From NCBI RefSeq assembly GCF_002915595.1, contig NZ_PQGG01000006.1:1-64000 (forward strand): a stretch of 64,000 nucleotides of DNA, read 5' to 3'. The notes below the pieces were generated by a model, which searched no databases, was not told the origin of the DNA, and saw nothing but the letters and a program-made list of their open reading frames with translations. Source of the stretch: Zhongshania marina (GTDB lineage: Bacteria > Pseudomonadota > Gammaproteobacteria > Pseudomonadales > Spongiibacteraceae). Shown one piece after another: positions 58,034 to 64,000 of the stretch (position 1 is its first letter; each line of letters opens with the position of its first letter). A program made the translations under genes and the position numbers.

Positions 58034-58762
58034 ATGTTTAAGCGCCAGACTTTAAAAAAATGGGGATTCGCTATTGTTGGGCTGATCGCATTTATTGGTT
58101 TTATTGCACTTGGCAATTGGCAGCTTGAGCGACGTACATGGAAGCTAGATCTTATACAGCGGGTCGAGGAACGGGTTCACGCCCAAGCTGAGGCCGCACC
58201 AAGCCCCGAAAGCTGGGCAAACATCACGAAAGCTCACGATGAGTATCGAAAAGTTTTTCTCACCGGCAGCTATGTTCCCAATCAAGACGCATTGGTTGTT
58301 GCGGCAACGGAACATGGCAGCGGCTATTGGGTGCTCACCCCCTTCAAAACGCAAGACAATAGCGTCGTCTATATTAACCGAGGTTTTATCACTCAGGGCG
58401 TTAAAGCCTCAAGCCCGCCAGCGGGCCAGCAGCAGGTCATTGGTCTACTCCGCCTAAGCGAACCCAAAGGCAGTGTACTTCGTGACAACGACCCAAGCTC
58501 CAACCGCTGGTATTCTCGAGACACGCAGGCACTAGCCACCAAACACAATATTGTTGCTGCGCCGTTTTTTATCGATATTGAAAAAAGCGCACTGGACAAT
58601 TCACGCCCGCTAGGCGAAAACCAACAACATCCGATTGGCGGCCTAACTATTATTAACTTTCATAACAGCCATTTAGTTTATGCCATCACCTGGTACGGCC
58701 TCGCCGCAATGGTGGTAGTCGCAGGCCTAATTGTAATTAGAGAAGAACGCGGCAAGTCGTGA
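58034..58762 (+). CDS. SURF1-family oxidase assembly protein
   Basis: SURF1 proteins help insert haem a-type cofactors into haem-copper oxidases. The 242-residue protein has an N-terminal membrane helix followed by GNWQLERRTWK, a soluble domain (YRKVFLTGSYVPNQDALV, YWVLTPFKTQDNSVVYINRGFI) and a C-terminal helix (NSHLVYAITWYGLAAMVVVAG), the standard layout. It replaces cyoE in this operon. A SURF1 linked to a quinol oxidase is known in Paracoccus. It likely matures the neighbouring oxidase. Confidence 0.9.
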   Translation: MFKRQTLKKWGFAIVGLIAFIGFIALGNWQLERRTWKLDLIQRVEERVHAQAEAAPSPESWANITKAHDEYRKVFLTGSYVPNQDALVVAATEHGSGYWVLTPFKTQDNSVVYINRGFITQGVKASSPPAGQQQVIGLLRLSEPKGSVLRDNDPSSNRWYSRDTQALATKHNIVAAPFFIDIEKSALDNSRPLGENQQHPIGGLTIINFHNSHLVYAITWYGLAAMVVVAGLIVIREERGKS

Positions 58763-58849
58763 TGTAAGGCTGGCTGCGACATTGCCGCACTCATAGGTAT
58801 ACTGTGCCTAATCCAGCAATAAGATAACGATGACAATAAGCGCACTTCA

Positions 58850-60154
58850 ATGACCGACGATATACGCCAGTACATTCAGTTTGAAAGCAGCGATGCCGAT
58901 ACCCTCGGCAAGCATATGCGGCAACTCGTGCAACTGCGTTGGTTGGCCGTGCTCGGACAGCTCCTAACCATCCTGCTCACTCACTACGGCTTTGGTGTTG
59001 AGCTACCCTTACAAGTCATGCTCAGCGTATTGGCAGGACTTGCCCTTTTTAATGCATTTAATGAATTAGGACTGCGACTCAAACATCGGGTACGAACCGC
59101 CGAGTTGTTCATGGGCCTGTTAGTAGACATGGGCACACTCACCATTCAACTTTACTTGAGCGGTGGAGCAACCAACCCCTTTGTATTCCTGTATTTACTG
59201 CAAGTTGGACTCGCCGCCGTACTCTTAGCCCCCTCGTTTGCCTGGGCATTGCTCGGCGTTGCAACACTGTGTTTTCTTTGGCTTGCCGAGGCTGGGCGAC
59301 CACTTGATTTACCGCAGGATTACCATTTAGGTATACGAAGTTACTATGTAGAGGGAATGCTAATTTGTTTGGTACTTAACGCCGCCTTATTAGTGGTGTT
59401 TATTAACCGGATTAATCGCACTCATCGAGAGCACGATGCACGATTAGCTGAACTGCGCCAACGCGCAGCAGAGGAAGAACACATATTACGCATGGGGTTG
59501 TTAGCATCTGGCGCCGCCCACGAACTTGGAACTCCGTTAGCAACCATTTCAGTCATTCTTGGTGATTGGCGCCACATGCCCAAGCTCAATTCTGACCCAG
59601 ACCTTTACGAAGAAATTACCGAGATGCAAACCCAGCTCCAGCGCTGTAAAACCATCGTCAGCGGTATCCTTATGTCTGCAGGCGAAACCCGCGGCGAATC
59701 ATCCGAGGAAACCAGCGTTTGTGATTTCTTTAATGAACTCGTTAACGAGTGGAAAAACACAAGAAAAGTACGTGAATTCAACTTCCAAAATCGCTTTGGA
59801 GAAGATATCGATATCGCTTCTGATACCGTATTAAAACAGACTATCTGCAATCTTCTCGACAATGCCTTAGAAGCGTCACCAGATTGGGTGGGACTAGACC
59901 TTAGCCGTGACGAGGATATGCTACTTATTCAAGTTTTTGACCGCGGTCCTGGCTTTGCAAAGGAAGTATTCAATCGCCTCGGACAACCCTATCAATCTAC
60001 CAAGGGTAGACCGGGCAGCGGACTAGGTTTATTTTTAGTTTTCAATGTTGCCCGCATTTTAGGCGGGCAAGTTAGCGCTAGAAACCTTGAAAATCGAGGA
60101 GCGGAAATCAGCCTTCGCCTCCCCATTGATGCACTCCGGCTAAAGGAGGTTTAA
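58850..60154 (+). CDS. regB: RegB/PrrB/RoxS-type redox sensor kinase
   Basis: The 434-residue kinase has six hydrophobic segments. The quinone-sensing loop motif GGATNPF is at residues 105-111, the phosphorylated His224 lies in ASGAAHELGTPLATI, and Cys266 in QLQRCKTIVSG aligns with the redox-active cysteine of RegB. An ATPase domain follows (NLLDNALEASP, DRGPGF, GSGLGLFLVFNV). It senses membrane redox state. It lies just after cyoABCD-SURF1 and 4 bp before regA; the P. putida orthologue RoxSR controls cyo. Confidence 0.92.
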   Translation: MTDDIRQYIQFESSDADTLGKHMRQLVQLRWLAVLGQLLTILLTHYGFGVELPLQVMLSVLAGLALFNAFNELGLRLKHRVRTAELFMGLLVDMGTLTIQLYLSGGATNPFVFLYLLQVGLAAVLLAPSFAWALLGVATLCFLWLAEAGRPLDLPQDYHLGIRSYYVEGMLICLVLNAALLVVFINRINRTHREHDARLAELRQRAAEEEHILRMGLLASGAAHELGTPLATISVILGDWRHMPKLNSDPDLYEEITEMQTQLQRCKTIVSGILMSAGETRGESSEETSVCDFFNELVNEWKNTRKVREFNFQNRFGEDIDIASDTVLKQTICNLLDNALEASPDWVGLDLSRDEDMLLIQVFDRGPGFAKEVFNRLGQPYQSTKGRPGSGLGLFLVFNVARILGGQVSARNLENRGAEISLRLPIDALRLKEV

Positions 60155-60158
60155 TTCG

Positions 60159-60731
60159 ATGCCAGACCACACGGATCACTCTGCCGCACCTACGGAGCCT
60201 AGCTCGCCAACCCTCCTGCTAATAGAAGACGATGCCGCCTTTGCCCGAACTTTAGGGCGCTCGTTTGAGCGGCGGGGTTACACAGTGATCAACGCCAATA
60301 GCCTAGAGGCCACACAGCTACTATTAAAAACACATTCGCCGGCTTATGCGGTAGTAGACCTAAAACTTGACGGCGAAGCCTCTGGTCTATCCTGCGTACA
60401 AGCCTTGCACAAACACGATCCAGAAATGCTTATCGTCGTTCTAACTGGCTATGCGAGTATCGCCACCGCTGTTGAAGCGGTAAAACTTGGGGCCTGTCAT
60501 TATCTAGCCAAACCATCTAATACCGATGATATAGAAGCCGCGTTTAACAATGCCGAAGGCAATGTAGGGGTCGAAATTCGCGGCCGCGCAACGTCAATCA
60601 AAACCTTAGAATGGGAACGCATACACGAAACACTGGCAGAAACAGGCTTTAATATCTCAGAAACGGCGAGAAGGCTAGGCATGCACAGACGAACTCTGGC
60701 CAGAAAACTCGCAAAGCAGCAGGTAAAGTAA
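60159..60731 (+). CDS. regA: RegA/PrrA/RoxR-type response regulator
   Basis: The 190-residue regulator has a receiver (acidic residues 24-25, phosphoacceptor Asp67 in AVVDLKLDGEASG, LTGYASI, LAKPS) and a Fis-type C-terminal helix-turn-helix NISETARRLGMHRRTLARKLAK, which is nearly invariant in RegA proteins. It probably adjusts oxidase gene expression, including the adjacent cyo operon, to redox state. Confidence 0.93.
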   Translation: MPDHTDHSAAPTEPSSPTLLLIEDDAAFARTLGRSFERRGYTVINANSLEATQLLLKTHSPAYAVVDLKLDGEASGLSCVQALHKHDPEMLIVVLTGYASIATAVEAVKLGACHYLAKPSNTDDIEAAFNNAEGNVGVEIRGRATSIKTLEWERIHETLAETGFNISETARRLGMHRRTLARKLAKQQVK

Positions 60732-60863
60732 GCTATTCAAGGACTTAGCTAAGTTTGTAAGTACTTTTCCGTGTTCACCCGCCCGCACAAAGCGTATAGA
60801 TTCAATAATCCCTTATTCAATCGATATAAATGCCATGAACAGCCCATTAAGTCGCGGCCAAAA

Positions 60864-62399
60864 ATGAGCAGTAAAGACGCCGTTAACGATTTACTGTCGC
60901 GAACTAAAGCGATAGTAGACACGATTGTGGACGGTGTTATCACCATCAGCGATCACGGTCTCATCGAAACCGTGAACCCCGCAGCAGAAAATATATTTGG
61001 CTATAGCAAGGAAGAGCTCATAGGCAAAAATGTGTCTATGTTAATGCCTGCACCCTATCAGCACGAACATGACGGCTATTTGCGAAATTACCTCAACACC
61101 GGCAATAAAAAAATTATCGGTATAGGCCGCGAAGTAACTGGCCGCCGTAGCGACGGAAGCACCTTTCCATTAGAGCTTGCGATCAGCGAAATGGAAGTAA
61201 ATGGCCAACGAATGTTTACCGGCATCGTCCGTGACATCTCTCAACGCAAAGACACTGAAGAAAAGCTACGGGAATTATTAGCTCGAACCAAAGCAATTCT
61301 AGACACGATTGTGGATGGCGTTATTACCATCAGTGATCGCGGCCTGATAGAAACGGTAAATCCGGCAGCGGAAAAAATTTTCGGCTATAAACTAGACGAG
61401 CTTGCAGGCAAAAATGTTTCTATGCTCATGCCCAACCCATATCGAGCGGAGCACGATCAATATCTAAATAACTACCTAAGCACAGGCGAGAAAAAGATTA
61501 TTGGTATAGGCCGCGAGGTAACAGGCCTACGGAAGAACGGCAGCACATTCCCGCTAGAGCTCGCCATTAGTGAGATGGAGGTCAACGGCCTCCGTATGTT
61601 TACAGGGATTGTCCGCGACATCTCTGAGCGTAAAGAAACGGAAGACCAGCTTCGTAGCGCTATGCGACGAGTTCACGAACAGCAAATTAAAGACGAATTC
61701 ATCGCCACCGTAAGCCACGAACTTCGCACGCCGCTCACCTCGATTAAGGCGTCATTAGAACTGATTATTGGCGGTGCAATAGACAAAAAATCTAGCCAAG
61801 CAGATATGCTAATCAATATTGCACATAAAAATAGCGACCGCCTGCTTTTATTGATTAATGATATTCTCGATATATCGAAAATTGAATCAGAAAAAATGCA
61901 GTTCAATCGGCAGGATATTCGAGTCAAACCCTTTCTCGAAACTGCCATATTCGACAATCAAGCCTACGCCAAAAAGCATCAGGTCAAATTCGTACTAAAG
62001 CAATGTCCGGACTCTCTCTACATCAATGTAGACCCAGACCGTCTTATGCAGGTCATGAGCAATCTCATGTCTAATGCGGCTAAGTTTTCACATCATGATT
62101 CTATAGTTGAAATTAGTGCCGACAATATCAATGGCAGCGTTCGCATTGCAGTATGTGACAAAGGGCGAGGAATTCCGAAAGACTTCCAAAATAGGGTATT
62201 CGATAAATTTACCCAAGCAGATACATCTGACAAGCGTGAAATAAATGGTACAGGCTTAGGATTACATATATCTAAAGCCATCGTCGAACAACACGATGGG
62301 ACGCTCTCTTTTGTTTCAACACCAGGCAAAGGCAGTGAGTTCTACATAGATCTGAGTATGACAGAGGGTTCAGCGCAACAAGGGCATCATAGTGAGTGA
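60864..62399 (+). CDS. Cytosolic histidine kinase with tandem FixL-like PAS domains
   Basis: The 511-residue soluble kinase has two near-identical PAS domains (about 13-140 and 141-268, a 128-residue offset), then HisKA with His285 in VSHELRTPLTSIKAS and an ATPase domain (NLMSNAAKFSH, DKGRGIPK, GTGLGLHISKAI). Both PAS domains keep the FixL-type haem ligand (His69 and His197 in EHDxYL) and the Arg of IIGIGREVTG (Arg89, Arg217) that contacts bound O2 in FixL. ATG at 60864 is chosen; the frame is open to 60771. It overlaps a receiver gene. Confidence 0.88.
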   Translation: MSSKDAVNDLLSRTKAIVDTIVDGVITISDHGLIETVNPAAENIFGYSKEELIGKNVSMLMPAPYQHEHDGYLRNYLNTGNKKIIGIGREVTGRRSDGSTFPLELAISEMEVNGQRMFTGIVRDISQRKDTEEKLRELLARTKAILDTIVDGVITISDRGLIETVNPAAEKIFGYKLDELAGKNVSMLMPNPYRAEHDQYLNNYLSTGEKKIIGIGREVTGLRKNGSTFPLELAISEMEVNGLRMFTGIVRDISERKETEDQLRSAMRRVHEQQIKDEFIATVSHELRTPLTSIKASLELIIGGAIDKKSSQADMLINIAHKNSDRLLLLINDILDISKIESEKMQFNRQDIRVKPFLETAIFDNQAYAKKHQVKFVLKQCPDSLYINVDPDRLMQVMSNLMSNAAKFSHHDSIVEISADNINGSVRIAVCDKGRGIPKDFQNRVFDKFTQADTSDKREINGTGLGLHISKAIVEQHDGTLSFVSTPGKGSEFYIDLSMTEGSAQQGHHSE

Positions 62400-62796
62400 C
62401 ACAATAGAACTTGAACGACTTATGTATATTGAAGACGAACCCGATATTCGTCTTGTTGCCGAAATTGCGCTCGCGCAAGTAGCGGGCTTTAATGTAAAAA
62501 TATGCAAGGATGGAAATGAAGGTCTAGCGTCTATTAATGACTTTAAACCCCAATTAGTACTGCTCGACGTCATGATGCCGGGAATGGATGGCCCGCAAAT
62601 ACTGAATAAGATTAAGGCGCTGGACGAATTTAAACAAATCCCTATCGTTTTTATTACAGCCAAAGCGCAAGCGGAAGAAATAGCAAAACTCAAAAAGCTC
62701 GGGGCTGAAAGCGTTATAACCAAGCCTTTCAACCCAATGACATTAGGCGACAATATTAGAACGATTTGGCGGAATCACCATGAGTCAAAACAATAA
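62392..62796 (+). CDS. Single-domain response regulator
   Basis: The 134-residue receiver begins with GTG overlapping the kinase stop. MYIEDEPDIR supplies the acidic pair, Asp59 lies in LVLLDVMMPGMDGPQI, Thr in FITAKA and Lys in ITKPFNP. No output domain. It overlaps the HPt gene, so kinase, receiver and HPt form one unit. Confidence 0.9.
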   Translation: MSDTIELERLMYIEDEPDIRLVAEIALAQVAGFNVKICKDGNEGLASINDFKPQLVLLDVMMPGMDGPQILNKIKALDEFKQIPIVFITAKAQAEEIAKLKKLGAESVITKPFNPMTLGDNIRTIWRNHHESKQ

Positions 62797-63169
62797 ACAC
62801 ACTCCTGAGTCCATAGACGCCCAACTAGCCGAGTTGCAAAAAGGCTATATATCTAAATTAAGTGAAAAACTGCAAGCAATAATGGTGCTGTGGAACACCT
62901 ACACCGCTAATAAAAACGATGCCGATGAACTCCACAAACTCTATCGAGCAGTGCACTCTGTAGCAGGTACATCTGCCATGTTGAACATCACTGAAGTGCA
63001 TCAAATCTGCGCTGAAATAGAATTAATTTTACTGCAAATGCTAAATCCAGAAGCTGACGAAATAAGTGACCATACCAAATTACATCAGCTATTTAGCCAG
63101 CTGCAGATATTGCGAAGCAACCATGACTTTAAAGCTATGCCAATTAACCTTAACGAGCATCTCAGCTAA
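62780..63169 (+). CDS. HPt-domain phosphotransfer protein
   Basis: The 129-residue helical protein has the HPt signature YRAVHSVAGTSAMLN with His59. It would accept phosphate from the adjacent receiver and pass it to a receiver elsewhere. It overlaps the receiver gene by 17 bp and ends the signalling region before the IS66 element. Confidence 0.85.
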   Translation: MSQNNKHTPESIDAQLAELQKGYISKLSEKLQAIMVLWNTYTANKNDADELHKLYRAVHSVAGTSAMLNITEVHQICAEIELILLQMLNPEADEISDHTKLHQLFSQLQILRSNHDFKAMPINLNEHLS

Positions 63170-63178
63170 GAACTTTAA

Positions 63179-63208
63179 ACGCAGAACGCAGAACGCAGAA
63201 CGCAGAAC
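63179..63208 (+). repeat. Heptamer tandem repeat at the IS66 boundary
   Basis: Four exact copies of ACGCAGA start at 63179, 63186, 63193 and 63200, followed by AC. The IS66 left end (GTAAGCG) begins at 63209, so the repeat ends exactly where the element starts. Confidence 0.9.
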
Positions 63209-63257
63209 GTAAGCGTCCGGGCAACTCACCTTCCCATCCAATTTTAGGATAGTAGTC

Positions 63258-63289
63258 TTGGTGTCCACCTCATACTAAGTGGACACCAA
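63258..63289 (+). promoter_or_regulatory. Inverted repeat just before the IS66 tnpA start
   Basis: A perfect 11-bp inverted repeat TTGGTGTCCAC/GTGGACACCAA with a 10-base loop ends 2 bp before the tnpA ATG. The only ribosome-site-like word (GTGGA) is inside the 3' arm, so the hairpin could block translation of read-through transcripts. Confidence 0.6.
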
Positions 63290-63291
63290 CG

Positions 63292-63654
63292 ATGGATATT
63301 CAAGGATTACTTCCCGCGCCAGCCAAACCACCACGCCGCCAACATTCTCTCGAATTTAAGGAGCAAGTCGTGGCAGCGAGTTATACCGCCAATACTTCGG
63401 TGGCAAGCGTAGCGCAGCAGTTTAAAATCAATGCCAATCTCGTGCATAAATGGCGGCGCCAGTTTGAAGCGAAGGCGGCTGGGCGTGATGACTTTATTAA
63501 AGTTGCACCGCGAATTCCCGTCAAGGCAATGGACGCCTCATGCCCTGATACCACGCTAAAAGTCGAACTAAGCAGCCCCCTTGGTCCCGTCACGATCCAC
63601 TGGCCAATGTCCGGTCTTGCCGATTTAGCTTCATGGCTGAAGTCCCAATCATGA
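63292..63654 (+). CDS. tnpA: IS66-family accessory protein TnpA
   Basis: The 120-residue protein has an N-terminal helix-turn-helix typical of IS66 OrfA (HSLEFKEQVVAASYTANTSVASVAQQFKINANLVHKWRRQFE) and the family's C-terminal region (VELSSPLGPVTIHWPMSGLADLASWLKS). It is needed with TnpB and TnpC for IS66 transposition. Its stop overlaps the tnpB ATG. Confidence 0.9.
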   Translation: MDIQGLLPAPAKPPRRQHSLEFKEQVVAASYTANTSVASVAQQFKINANLVHKWRRQFEAKAAGRDDFIKVAPRIPVKAMDASCPDTTLKVELSSPLGPVTIHWPMSGLADLASWLKSQS

Positions 63655-63986
63655 TTCGTATCGACGAGATTTGGTTGGCGCGTGAACCGCTGGATATGCG
63701 CGCTGGCCCAGATACCACTTTGGCGCGCGTGGTACAGAGCTTCGGCGAAGCCCGCCCCCATTGCGCCTACCTTTTTGCCAACAAGCGGGCCAATCGGATG
63801 AAGGTATTGGTGCACGATGGCTTTGGTTTGTGGCTAGCCGCTCGGCGATTACACCAAGGTAAATTCAGCTGGTGCGCGCTGCGTGAAGGGCGGGCAATCG
63901 CGCTAGATGAGGAACAACTGCAAGCGCTCGTCGTCGGCTTGCCCTGGCAACACGCGGGTGGCGCAGCCACCATCTCGGTGCTGTAA
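63651..63986 (+). CDS. tnpB: IS66-family accessory protein TnpB
   Basis: This protein of about 111 residues matches IS66 OrfB: IWLAREPLDMRAGPDTTLARVV, AYLFANKRANRMKVLVHDGFGLWLAARRLHQGKF. The ATG at 63651 overlaps the tnpA stop (ATGA). It ends 14 bp before the window edge, so tnpC is not visible. Confidence 0.92.
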   Translation: MIRIDEIWLAREPLDMRAGPDTTLARVVQSFGEARPHCAYLFANKRANRMKVLVHDGFGLWLAARRLHQGKFSWCALREGRAIALDEEQLQALVVGLPWQHAGGAATISVL

Positions 63987-64000
63987 TCTCGACCAAACGG

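Larger units (their letters stand above)
63209..64000 (+). mobile_element. IS66-family insertion sequence, left part (cut by window end)
   Basis: The left terminus GTAAGCGTCCGG matches the GTAAGCG start typical of IS66 elements, and tnpA and tnpB follow in the family order. The DDE transposase gene tnpC and the right end lie beyond the window. Confidence 0.88.

Overview
The window looks like chromosomal DNA of a marine-type gammaproteobacterium in the Pseudomonadales/Cellvibrionales neighbourhood (Spongiibacter/Zhongshania-like by inference). The evidence is Pseudomonas-like gene order: amgK-murU divergent from lptD-surA-pdxA-rsmA-apaG-apaH; cca, folK, folB, tsaD; rpsU, yqeY, dnaG, rpoD; and cyoABCD next to a RegBA-type regulator pair. 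No taxonomic marker search was possible, so the genus is a guess. An insertion sequence lies at each edge of the window: a complete IS982-family element on the left and the first part of an IS66-family element on the right.

Bases 1-6505 are an accessory island, apparently richer in A+T than the rest. An IS982 element has removed the 5' part of a type I restriction specificity gene (hsdS). It is followed by a small DUF559 nuclease-like gene, a Fic AMP-transferase gene and a full hsdR; hsdM is presumably left of the window. The most unusual structure is here. The DUF559 gene sits between perfect 43-bp inverted copies of a palindromic repeat, and its right copy begins a four-unit 38-bp tandem array that is read in three frames into the Fic gene. 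This looks like a small mobile cassette and a possible frame-switch device.

Bases 6684-20727 hold housekeeping and metabolic genes: a secreted ATP-dependent DNA ligase (LigE type), an AraC regulator divergent from a MaoC-like hydratase, an SDR epimerase, DUF3014, a PA3496-family protein, soluble transhydrogenase, a methyltransferase, a PAP2 phosphatase, a glycosyltransferase, an M14 carboxypeptidase, an alpha/beta hydrolase, an OlsF-like double acyltransferase and an LpxH-like phosphoesterase. Bases 20938-24736 form a cobalamin module: a TonB-dependent receptor behind a cobalamin riboswitch, and a lone cobyrinate a,c-diamide synthase. Then come a sensor kinase with its receiver, gph-rpe, murU-amgK, the lptD to apaH operon, cca, folK/folB, tsaD and the rpsU-yqeY-dnaG-rpoD macromolecular synthesis cluster.

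Bases 45617-63169 are rich in signalling and respiration. A three-gene overlapping operon (cyclase with receiver, single receiver, hybrid kinase) and a lipoprotein gene lie between rpoD and a CAU-anticodon tRNA. They are followed by an orphan subunit IV/III oxidase pair, an MFS transporter, cyoABCD with a SURF1 gene (no cyoE), RegB/RegA, and a kinase with two FixL-like PAS domains followed by a receiver and an HPt protein. Together the right half reads as an oxygen/redox-sensing hub built around a quinol oxidase.
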